Below are positions 1 through 5,103 of a stretch of 5,103 nucleotides of DNA, one piece after another; positions within the stretch are counted from its first letter, which is position 1, and the number at the start of each line of letters is the position of its first letter. The notes under the pieces are model-generated. The model did no database searches. It was not told the origin of the DNA and saw only the letters and a list, made by a program, of their open reading frames with translations. The translations under genes and the position numbers were made by a program. The DNA is from Oscillospiraceae bacterium (GTDB lineage Bacteria; Bacillota; Clostridia; Oscillospirales; Oscillospiraceae): contig JAGAMQ010000022.1 of assembly GCA_017624645.1 (NCBI GenBank), forward strand, positions 1 through 5,103, in the 5' to 3' direction.

Positions 1-900
1 CGGCAGCCAGCCCAGCTCGTTGTGGATCTTGGTGGGGTCAATGGCATAGCGCATATCGTGACCCTTCCGGTCGGTGACATAGGTAATGAGGCTTTCGGGC
101 TTATCCAGCGCCTTACAGATGATCTTGACGATGTCGATGTTGCGCATCTCGTTGTGGCCGCCGATGTTGTAGACCTCTCCTACCCGACCATTGTGGATGA
201 TCAGGTCGATGGCTTTGCAGTGGTCCTCCACATACAGCCAGTCCCGGACATTCAGACCCTCGCCGTATACAGGCAGAGGCTTGTCTGCCAAGGCGTTGGC
301 GATCATCAGGGGGATCAGCTTCTCGGGGAAGTGGTAGGGGCCGTAGTTGTTGGAACAGCGGGAAATGGTCACCGGCAGCCCGTAAGTACGGTGGTATGCC
401 ATGACCAGCAGGTCGGCGCCTGCCTTGGAGGAGGAGTAGGGGGAGCTGGTATGGATGGGGGTTTCCTCGGTGAAGAACAGATCAGGACGGTCCAAGGGCA
501 GGTCGCCGTAGACCTCGTCGGTGGATACCTGATGGTAGCGGCCGATGCCGTACTTCCGGCAGGCGTCCATGAGCACCTGTGTACCCAGGATGTTGGTCAT
601 CAGGAAGACCTCGGGATTTTCAATAGACCGGTCCACGTGGCTTTCAGCGGCGAAGTTCACCACCATGTCGGGATGCTCTTCCTCAAAGAGCTGATATACC
701 GCTTCCCGGTCGCAGATATCCGCCTTGACGAACCGGAAATTGGGATTGCGCATTACCGGCTCCAAAGTGGACAGGTTGCCTGCGTAGGTCAGCTTGTCCA
801 GACAGATGATCCGGTAATCCGGATATTTGCCCAGCATGTGAAATACGAAATTGCTTCCGATAAAACCGGCACCGCCGGTAACGATAATGGTTTTTTTCAT
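1..900 (-). CDS. rfbB: dTDP-glucose 4,6-dehydratase RfbB/RmlB (C-terminus cut by window edge)
   Basis: This is the second enzyme of dTDP-L-rhamnose synthesis: it converts dTDP-glucose to dTDP-4-keto-6-deoxyglucose in the cytoplasm, using bound NAD. The 300 visible residues read without a break. An N-terminal Rossmann motif [10 protein letters not shown] lies at residues 8-17. The extended-SDR catalytic elements are T127-D128-E129 in STDEVYG and the Y155/K159 pair in YSSSK. Sugar-nucleotide-binding family motifs follow: [17 protein letters not shown] from 181, RDWLYV from 219 and GHDMRYAID from 280. The family is about 330-350 residues long, so roughly 40 residues lie beyond the left edge. The start ATG (900-898) overlaps the rfbA stop as ATGA, and a GGAGG site lies at 915-911, 10 bases upstream. 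This implies translational coupling to rfbA. rfbC and rfbD would be expected further left but cannot be seen. Confidence 0.96.
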   Translation of the reverse strand, partial: MKKTIIVTGGAGFIGSNFVFHMLGKYPDYRIICLDKLTYAGNLSTLEPVMRNPNFRFVKADICDREAVYQLFEEEHPDMVVNFAAESHVDRSIENPEVFLMTNILGTQVLMDACRKYGIGRYHQVSTDEVYGDLPLDRPDLFFTEETPIHTSSPYSSSKAGADLLVMAYHRTYGLPVTISRCSNNYGPYHFPEKLIPLMIANALADKPLPVYGEGLNVRDWLYVEDHCKAIDLIIHNGRVGEVYNIGGHNEMRNIDIVKIICKALDKPESLITYVTDRKGHDMRYAIDPTKIHNELGWLP

Positions 901-1820
901 TTGCCCATTTCCTCCAGACGTTTTTTGTCATGAAGCACGTCGATATACTTGCCATCCAGCACATCCTGCAGGTACTTGCCGTACTGGTTTTTGTAAACGG
1001 CGATGACTGCTTCCACCTGTTCCCGGGAGATCCAGCCGTTGATATAGGCGATGTCTTCCAGACAACCGATTTTACGGTTCTGGTGTGCTTCCACGGTCTT
1101 GACGAAGTTGGTGGCTTCCACCAGACTTTCGTGGGTGCCGGTGTCCAGCCAGGTAAAGCCCTGACCCAGCAGCTCCACATTCAAATCGCCCTTTTCCAGA
1201 TAGATCCGGTTCAGGTCGGTGATCTCCAGCTCACCCCGCTTGGAGGGCTTCAGGTTTTTGGCGTACTCCACTACCCGGTTGTCGTAGAAGTAAAGACCGG
1301 TGACGCAGTAGTTGCTCTTGGGGTGCTCCGGCTTTTCCTCAATGGAAACGGCATGACCGCTTTCGTCAAAGGCCACGATGCCGAAGCGCTCCGGATCGTC
1401 CACATAGTAGCCGAAAACGGTAGCGCCCTTGCCACTCTTGGCGTTACGCACAGCGGCGCGCAGCCGCTTCTTCAGACCGTGACCGGAGAAAATGTTGTCA
1501 CCCAGGACCATTGCTACGCAATCGTCACCGATGAATTCTTCGCCGATGATAAAGGCCTGGGCAAGACCCTCGGGCTTGGGCTGCTCCGCATAGCTCAGCT
1601 GCAGGCCGAACTGGCTGCCGTCACCCAGCAGCGCTTCGAAACGGGGCAGATCCTGGGGGGTGGATATAATGAGGATCTCCCGGATGCCCGCGCTCATGAG
1701 CACAGACAGGGGGTAGTAGATCATAGGCTTGTCATAAATGGGAAGAAGCTGCTTGGAGGTAACTTTGGTCAAGGGGTACAGTCTGGTGCCGGAACCTCCG
1801 GCGAGAACGATACCTTTCAT
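897..1820 (-). CDS. rfbA: Glucose-1-phosphate thymidylyltransferase RfbA/RmlA
   Basis: This enzyme catalyses the committed first step of dTDP-L-rhamnose synthesis, joining glucose-1-phosphate and dTTP to give dTDP-glucose and pyrophosphate. The complete protein has 307 residues, slightly longer than the roughly 290 usual in the family. The nucleotide-binding signature [13 protein letters not shown] is at residues 6-18 and the KQLLP lysine is K23. Other family signatures are [11 protein letters not shown] from 79, GDNIF with putative metal-ligand D108, EEKP with K163, and [10 protein letters not shown] with putative metal-ligand D226. The start ATG (1820-1818) has an AGGAGA ribosome binding site at 1832-1827, six bases upstream. 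The gene is first in its operon, is read from the promoter at 1898-1926, and its TGA overlaps the rfbB start by four bases. All expected catalytic residues are present. Confidence 0.97.
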   Translation of the reverse strand: MKGIVLAGGSGTRLYPLTKVTSKQLLPIYDKPMIYYPLSVLMSAGIREILIISTPQDLPRFEALLGDGSQFGLQLSYAEQPKPEGLAQAFIIGEEFIGDDCVAMVLGDNIFSGHGLKKRLRAAVRNAKSGKGATVFGYYVDDPERFGIVAFDESGHAVSIEEKPEHPKSNYCVTGLYFYDNRVVEYAKNLKPSKRGELEITDLNRIYLEKGDLNVELLGQGFTWLDTGTHESLVEATNFVKTVEAHQNRKIGCLEDIAYINGWISREQVEAVIAVYKNQYGKYLQDVLDGKYIDVLHDKKRLEEMGK

Positions 1821-1897
1821 ATTGTGTCTCCTATCTTCGGCGAGAATCGCCTGTTATGATCGGGGAAAACATATGCCATCCCGCTTATACAGAATGT

Positions 1898-1926
1898 ATT
1901 ATATAGCAAAGAATCAGTATTTTCAA
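1898..1926 (-). promoter_or_regulatory. Sigma-A-type promoter of rfbA-rfbB
   Basis: On the minus strand the -35 box TTGAAA (1926-1921; five of six consensus bases) and a perfect -10 box TATAAT (1903-1898) are separated by 17 bases. Transcription should start near 1891, giving a leader of about 70 bases. Near its end that leader contains a small 5-bp hairpin (GGCGA/TCGCC, 1851-1839) just upstream of the ribosome binding site at 1832-1827. The hairpin is too weak and lacks a U-tract to be a terminator, and no riboswitch-like structure is evident on this side. Confidence 0.75.
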
Positions 1927-2027
1927 GTATAATGTGCTTTTTTGGCGATTGTCTACAAAAAAACGGTTAAGACCGGGAAAAGGGGGGAAAGGAATATGAA
2001 TTTTTTGTATATTGTGCCACCAGTATA
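1927..2027. other. Divergent intergenic spacer with spaced A/T tracts; no gene seen
   Basis: This is the stretch between the two outward-facing promoters, part of the 371-base gene-free gap 1821-2191. It is rich in short homopolymer runs: T6 at 1938-1943, A7 at 1957-1963, A4 at 1978-1981, G6 at 1982-1987, A3 at 1988-1990 and T6 at 2001-2006. The spacing of the A/T tracts is compatible with intrinsic bending. No convincing coding sequence, operator palindrome or repeat was found. Confidence 0.5.
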
Positions 2028-2056
2028 TTGACAAGGGTCCTTTGCACTGTTATAAT
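2028..2056 (+). promoter_or_regulatory. Consensus sigma-A promoter of the mntP operon
   Basis: A perfect -35 box TTGACA (2028-2033) and a perfect -10 box TATAAT (2051-2056) are separated by the optimal 17 bases. Transcription should start at about 2062-2064, at the GG just before the ACAG that begins the closing helix of the leader RNA. A promoter this close to consensus is expected to fire strongly by default. Control of the operon is therefore likely to act after initiation, in the leader, or by a repressor whose site is not obvious. Confidence 0.9.
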
Positions 2057-2062
2057 CCCCCC

Positions 2063-2191
2063 GGACAGAAAACGGCGCGAAAGAGAACCGGTGCGGATCT
2101 GCAGACGGCTCCCATTGTAAGAAAGGTGAAAAGCTGCGTGCCGGAATCTCGGTAAGCTTTGCCTCCGCGCCCTGTGACGTGGAGGTTTTTT
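2063..2191 (+). promoter_or_regulatory. Structured 5' leader of mntP: candidate riboswitch of unassigned class
   Basis: The roughly 129-base leader folds by eye into a compact three-way junction. Closing helix P1 pairs GGCGCG (2074-2079) with CGCGCC (2166-2171) and, past a five-base 5' bulge (AAAAC), ACAG (2065-2068) with CUGU (2172-2175). The P2 arm pairs GAGA (2083-2086) with UCUC (2147-2150) and CCGGUGCG (2088-2095) with CGUGCCGG (2137-2144, tandem U.G/G.U). After a ten-base 5' bulge, CGGCU (2106-2110) pairs with AGCUG (2132-2136). A third hairpin, GGUAA/UUGCC (2151-2155/2159-2163), abuts P2. P1 and the third hairpin share bases with a downstream terminator-like hairpin (2162-2185), so the two states exclude each other. 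The yybP-ykoY hallmark GGGGAGUAG is absent. The ligand is unknown; Mn2+ or another metal is a guess from the downstream gene. Confidence 0.6.
2161..2191 (+). terminator. Terminator-like hairpin that also buries the mntP ribosome binding site
   Basis: CCTCCGCG (2162-2169) pairs with CGTGGAGG (2178-2185) as eight base pairs with one G.U, plus a possible 2161-2186 G.U, around an eight-base loop. Six T residues (2186-2191) follow directly and end at the ATG (2192). The 3' arm is the GGAGG ribosome binding site itself, so the hairpin could stop transcription, block translation initiation, or both. Bases 2166-2169 are also needed by helix P1 of the leader, and 2162-2163 by its third hairpin. P1 formation would therefore free the site and turn mntP on. 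Confidence 0.65.
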
Positions 2192-2764
2192 ATGGGCTTT
2201 GGGATGTTGTTGCTGTTGGCAGTGGGTCTAAGCATGGATGCTTTTGCGGTATCTGTCTGCAAGGGCCTTGCCATGAAGAAGGCTACTTTGGGTGCAGGTG
2301 CCGTATGCGGCGCATGGTTCGGCGGCTTTCAGGCGCTGATGCCGCTGATCGGCTATTATCTGGGAACCATGTTCTCCGATGCCATTGAAGCCGTGGATCA
2401 CTGGATTGCCTTCGGTCTGCTGGCAATCATCGGCATCAATATGCTCAAGGAAGCCTTCTGTTCCTGCAGCGACTGTGAAGAGCATGACGCAGATCTTTCT
2501 GTAAAGACCATGTTCCTGATGGCGGTGGCTACCAGTATCGATGCACTGGCGGTAGGCATTTCCCTAGCCATGGCGGGAAACGTAAACATTTTCCTTGCGG
2601 TGGCGCTGATCGGTGCCATTACCTTCCTGCTTTCCATGGCAGGTGTCAAGATCGGCAATGTGTTTGGCAGCCGGTTTGAAAAGAAGGCACAGATCGCCGG
2701 CGGTGTAATCCTGATCCTGCTGGGTTTGAAGATTCTACTGGAACATGTGGGGATACTGGCATGA
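2192..2764 (+). CDS. mntP: Manganese efflux pump MntP
   Basis: MntP exports Mn2+ across the cytoplasmic membrane and protects the cell from manganese excess. The 190-residue length matches the family (about 180-190). Six hydrophobic segments are visible, arranged as two related halves. The hallmark aspartates are D16 in GLSMDAFAVS and D117 in ATSIDALAVGIS. Other family matches are GGFQALMPLIGY (44-55), DHWIAFGLL (69-77) and EKKAQIAGG (163-171). ATG 2192 is the start because GGAGG (2181-2185) lies six bases upstream. An in-frame TTG at 2159 would place the start inside the leader hairpin and add 11 unrelated residues. Unusual is a Cys-rich loop between the halves, C90-x-C92-x2-C95 followed by EEHDAD. 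The TGA overlaps the next ATG by four bases. Confidence 0.93.
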   Translation: MGFGMLLLLAVGLSMDAFAVSVCKGLAMKKATLGAGAVCGAWFGGFQALMPLIGYYLGTMFSDAIEAVDHWIAFGLLAIIGINMLKEAFCSCSDCEEHDADLSVKTMFLMAVATSIDALAVGISLAMAGNVNIFLAVALIGAITFLLSMAGVKIGNVFGSRFEKKAQIAGGVILILLGLKILLEHVGILA

Positions 2765-3228
2765 TCCGCACAGACAAACGCCTGCGCCTGTGTATCTGTC
2801 TTCTTGCGCTGAATCTTGGCTTTATTTGGGGCAACTCCCTGCTGCCGGGACATATTTCCGGCGCCTTGAGCGATTTTGTAAAGACTGTAATCGGGTGGCT
2901 TCTGCCGGGAGACGGTGAGCATACCCCCGGTGGGGGATTGCTGCGAAAGCTTGCGCATTTTACGGAATTTGCAAGCTTGGGCGTATTGCTTTTCTGGTTG
3001 GTGGGTATGCTCCGAAATAAACACTGGGAGCGTTTTGCATGGCCTCTTCTGGCAGGCACTGGGGTGGCGGCGGTGGATGAGACCATCCAGTGCTTTGTAC
3101 CTTTGCGAGGACCTACCCTGAAAGATGTAGGGATCGATACCCTTGGTGTTATCACCGGTATCGTTATCATATCCTTAATTTATCAAATCAAAAGAAAAAA
3201 TACAAAATATTTGGAGGAAACAAAATGA
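2761..3228 (+). CDS. VanZ-like family membrane protein
   Basis: This is a 155-residue polytopic protein of the VanZ-like family. The family is named after the accessory teicoplanin-resistance protein VanZ, and the role of most members is unknown. The family motifs are clear: FIWGNSL (21-27) in the first membrane segment, RKLAHFTEFASLG (62-74), and DETIQCFVPLRGPTLKDVGIDTLG (from 106), where VanZ proteins have D-E-x2-Q-x-FVP-x-R and DV-x-ID-x2-G. Hydrophobic stretches lie near 8-24, 68-84, 93-106 and 125-141, and a basic tail (KRKNTK, 144-149) probably faces the cytoplasm. The start ATG overlaps the mntP TGA, with a moderate GGGGA site at 2749-2753. The TGA in turn overlaps the lipoprotein ATG, so translation of all three genes is probably coupled. 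Nothing here shows antibiotic resistance. Confidence 0.88.
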   Translation: MIRTDKRLRLCICLLALNLGFIWGNSLLPGHISGALSDFVKTVIGWLLPGDGEHTPGGGLLRKLAHFTEFASLGVLLFWLVGMLRNKHWERFAWPLLAGTGVAAVDETIQCFVPLRGPTLKDVGIDTLGVITGIVIISLIYQIKRKNTKYLEETK

Positions 3229-3845
3229 AAAAGATCATTTCTTTGCTGCTGGCTGTTATGCTGGTAGTGAGCCTTGCTGCCTGCGGCGGCAACGCACAGA
3301 CCAATGAGCCCGGAAATACCGAGGGTAACAAGGTTGCAGCTCCCGCTTCTGCTCTGGAGATTCTGGAGAAGGTCTGGGGCACCTACACTGAGGACGAGAA
3401 GTTCCCCGTTGTGGGCGGCGACTCCGCTTACCATGCTGCACAGATGGATGCTGACGAGAACTATATGATGCCTTCCGCTCCCGGCAAGTTTGCCCTGACC
3501 GAGACCGACGAACTGACCTTCAAGATGCTGGTTCCTGAGACCGAGTACAGCAAGCTCACGGATGCCGCTACCATGACCCACATGATGAACGGTAACAACT
3601 TCTCCTGCGGTGTGTACCGTCTGGCTGCTGCCGATGTGGATGCTTTTGTCACCGCTATGAAGGCTGCTGTTACCGGCAACCAGTGGATGTGCGGCATGCC
3701 CGAGGCTCTGCTCATCGCTACCATCGCCGACGAGTATGTGCTGGTGGCATGGGGCATTGGCGATGCCATGAATCCCTTTGAGACCAAGTTTGTGTCCGCT
3801 TATCCCGAGGCCAAGCTGGTGGTTGACGAGGCCATTGCGGGCTAA
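3225..3845 (+). CDS. Putative membrane-anchored lipoprotein of unassigned family
   Basis: This 206-residue protein begins with a lipoprotein signal: KK at 2-3, a hydrophobic stretch (4-16) and the lipobox LAAC with acylated C20. A low-complexity linker (about 21-40, rich in G, N, E, T) follows, then a folded domain from about 42 to the end. I do not recognise the domain securely; it vaguely recalls small clostridial lipoproteins such as DUF4358, at low confidence. The mature part is methionine-rich (11 of about 187 residues), with clusters around 81-82, 117-121 and 155-158. It has two further cysteines (C128, C156) that could form a disulfide. GGAGG (3213-3217) lies seven bases before ATG 3225, which overlaps the VanZ-like stop. 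Codons are strongly biased (nearly all Lys AAG, nearly all Glu GAG), unlike the two genes before it, suggesting high expression. A terminator follows directly. Confidence 0.85.
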   Translation: MKKIISLLLAVMLVVSLAACGGNAQTNEPGNTEGNKVAAPASALEILEKVWGTYTEDEKFPVVGGDSAYHAAQMDADENYMMPSAPGKFALTETDELTFKMLVPETEYSKLTDAATMTHMMNGNNFSCGVYRLAAADVDAFVTAMKAAVTGNQWMCGMPEALLIATIADEYVLVAWGIGDAMNPFETKFVSAYPEAKLVVDEAIAG

Positions 3846-3853
3846 GTAACAAC

Positions 3854-3885
3854 AAAAAAGCAGCGGTCCGACCGCTGCTTTTTTT
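3854..3885 (+). terminator. Intrinsic terminator closing the mntP operon
   Basis: GCAGCGGT (3860-3867) pairs perfectly with ACCGCTGC (3871-3878) around a three-base loop (CCG). The hairpin is preceded by six A (3854-3859) and followed by seven T (3879-3885). The A and T tracts can extend the stem and make the structure nearly symmetric. It starts nine bases after the lipoprotein TAA. Confidence 0.95.
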
Positions 3886-3912
3886 ATCCTGCAACCCCGA
3901 GGAGGAACAGCA

Positions 3913-5103
3913 ATGCTTTTTTCCAGTATTCCTTTTCTTTTCTACTTTTTGCCGGCGGTGCTTCTTCTGTACTTTTTGGTGCCGTGGAAGCTAAAAAACG
4001 GTGTTCTGCTGGTGTTCAGCCTGATTTTCTACGCCTGGGGCGAACCCATGTATGTGTTTTTGATGATCGCGTCTATCTGCCTGTTTTACGGCTGTGGTAT
4101 CGCCATCGGAAATAGCACCACCCAGCGGGGCAAAAAGCTTTGGCTGACGGTGTCCGTGGTGGTGAGCCTTGGTCTGCTGGCAGTATTTAAATACGCCGAC
4201 TTTTTTATTGATTCTTTTAATAGTGTCACCGGTGCGAGCCTGCCCCTTCTGAAGCTGGCGCTGCCCATCGGTATCAGCTTCTATACCTTCCAGTGCCTGA
4301 GCTACACCATCGATGTGTACCGGGGCGACGCACAGGTGCAGAAAAATATTGTGAGCTTCGGTGCCTATGTGAGCCTGTTTCCTCAGCTCATTGCCGGTCC
4401 CATCGTCCGGTATGTGGATGTGGCACGGGAACTTAGCAGCCGCAGCCATAGCTGGGAGGATTTCTCGTTGGGCCTTCGCCGGTTTTTGGTGGGCCTTTCC
4501 AAGAAGATCCTCATTGCCAACAGCCTGGGCCAGCTGACGGAGATCTTCCGTGCCAGCGGGGAAAAGTCCGTGCTGTTCTACTGGATCTATGCTATCGCCT
4601 TTGCGCTGCATATCTATTTTGATTTCTCCGGTTACAGCGATATGGCCATCGGTCTTGGGAGAATTTTCGGTTTCCGGTTCATCGAAAACTTCAACTATCC
4701 CTATATGTCCCGTTCCATTGCGGAATTTTGGCGCCGGTGGCACATGAGCCTGGGCAGCTGGTTCCGGGACTATGTGTATATACCCTTGGGCGGCAATCGG
4801 GTTAAGCCCCTGCGGTGGGTGCTCAATGTGCTGGTGGTGTGGATGCTCACCGGTCTGTGGCACGGTGCTGCATGGAATTTTGTGCTGTGGGGACTTCTGT
4901 ATGCGATATTCCTGCTGCTGGAGCGGTGGGTGCCCTTCCTGCAGAAGCTGCCGGATATTCTGAAACGGGTGTATGTGCTTTTGGTGGTGGTGCTGGGCTT
5001 TGTGCTGTTCAATGCCGCGGACCTTTCCCAGGCGCTGGGGGATATTGGGGGTATGTTTGGCTTTGCCGGAGTGCCCCTTGTGACACCGGCGACCCTGTAT
5101 TAC
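3913..5103 (+). CDS. MBOAT-family O-acyltransferase, AlgI/DltB type (C-terminus cut by window edge)
   Basis: This polytopic membrane enzyme belongs to the family that passes acyl (usually acetyl) groups across the membrane onto cell-surface polysaccharide or teichoic acid. All 397 visible codons are open. Several N-terminal membrane segments (about 5-24, 29-43, 46-66, 77-95) lead into the MBOAT core. Core motifs are LPIGISFYTFQCLSYTIDVYRG (from 117), FPQLIAGPIVR (156-166), HIYFDFSGYSDMAIGLG (233-249), EFWRRWHMSLGSWFRDYVYIPLGG (from 271, H277) and LTGLWHGAAWNF (312-323) with the putative catalytic histidine H317. Family proteins are about 460-500 residues, so about 70-100 are missing. GAGGAGG (3899-3905), seven bases before ATG 3913, supports the start. 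The specific substrate cannot be read; the motifs favour AlgI-like polysaccharide O-acetylation. A partner SGNH/AlgJ-like protein is often encoded next, beyond the edge. Confidence 0.93.
   Translation, partial: MLFSSIPFLFYFLPAVLLLYFLVPWKLKNGVLLVFSLIFYAWGEPMYVFLMIASICLFYGCGIAIGNSTTQRGKKLWLTVSVVVSLGLLAVFKYADFFIDSFNSVTGASLPLLKLALPIGISFYTFQCLSYTIDVYRGDAQVQKNIVSFGAYVSLFPQLIAGPIVRYVDVARELSSRSHSWEDFSLGLRRFLVGLSKKILIANSLGQLTEIFRASGEKSVLFYWIYAIAFALHIYFDFSGYSDMAIGLGRIFGFRFIENFNYPYMSRSIAEFWRRWHMSLGSWFRDYVYIPLGGNRVKPLRWVLNVLVVWMLTGLWHGAAWNFVLWGLLYAIFLLLERWVPFLQKLPDILKRVYVLLVVVLGFVLFNAADLSQALGDIGGMFGFAGVPLVTPATLYY

Noticed and set aside
22..933. Long open frame on the plus strand opposite rfbB
   Set aside because: The minus strand encodes a full set of RfbB motifs. 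The opposite frame has no ribosome binding site or recognisable domain and is a by-product of codon bias.
930..1859. Long open frame on the plus strand opposite rfbA
   Set aside because: It is antisense to a motif-complete RfbA, with no start signal or family resemblance.
1957..1975. Minus-strand hairpin CGGT/ACCG followed by seven T
   Set aside because: The stem is only four base pairs, and no minus-strand transcript is expected to arrive there.
1996..2031. Eleven-codon ORF starting at ATG 1996 after an AAAGGAAT sequence
   Set aside because: It lies upstream of the mapped-by-eye mntP promoter and overlaps its -35 box. The SD spacing is too short, and the TATAAT at 1928-1933 has no usable -35.
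2159..2191. Upstream TTG start for mntP adding 11 residues
   Set aside because: It lies inside the leader hairpin, lacks its own ribosome binding site, and the extra residues do not fit the family. GGAGG is placed correctly for ATG 2192.
2063..2191. Canonical yybP-ykoY manganese riboswitch
   Set aside because: It was expected before mntP, but the GGGGAGUAG loop and the other conserved loop elements could not be found.
3143..3170. Internal promoter TTGGTG-16-TATCAT before the lipoprotein gene
   Set aside because: The -35 matches only three of six bases, which is too weak to list as a feature without start-site data.
3991..4863. 290-codon open frame on the minus strand opposite the MBOAT gene
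   Set aside because: It is Gln/His-rich low-quality sequence typical of a shadow frame, and the plus strand carries clear MBOAT motifs.

Overview
The window looks like chromosomal DNA of a Gram-positive Firmicute, most likely an Oscillospiraceae/Ruminococcaceae-type gut clostridium; this placement is inference. The signs are sigma-A promoters close to consensus, strong GGAGG ribosome binding sites, a lipoprotein with a Gram-positive style signal, a VanZ-like protein and moderate GC content. No rRNA, tRNA, CRISPR array or mobile element is visible.

Layout. Positions 1-1820 (minus strand) hold rfbA followed by rfbB, the first two enzymes of dTDP-L-rhamnose synthesis. They overlap by 4 bases, and rfbB runs off the left edge. 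Their promoter lies at 1898-1926. Positions 1821-2191 form a divergent intergenic region holding the two outward-facing promoters and a long structured leader for the plus-strand operon. Positions 2192-3845 (plus strand) hold three genes: mntP (manganese efflux), a VanZ-like membrane protein and an unassigned lipoprotein. Each start codon overlaps the previous stop as ATGA, and a strong intrinsic terminator at 3854-3885 closes the operon. From 3913 to the right edge runs most of an MBOAT-family O-acyltransferase of the AlgI/DltB type, with its own strong ribosome binding site.

How it works together. The rhamnose genes and the MBOAT acyltransferase both suggest cell-surface polysaccharide making and decoration, though they lie on opposite strands and need not be co-regulated. 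The middle operon combines metal export with two envelope proteins of unknown role.

The most interesting element is the mntP leader at about 2063-2191. Transcription from a consensus promoter should begin almost at the 5' strand of a long closing helix. That helix encloses a compact three-way junction and competes directly with a terminator-like hairpin that buries the mntP ribosome binding site and ends in six U residues beside the AUG. This is the architecture of a riboswitch. The sequence lacks the hallmark motifs of the yybP-ykoY manganese riboswitch that often precedes mntP, so it may be a divergent or undescribed class. All helices were found by eye and need computational and experimental testing.
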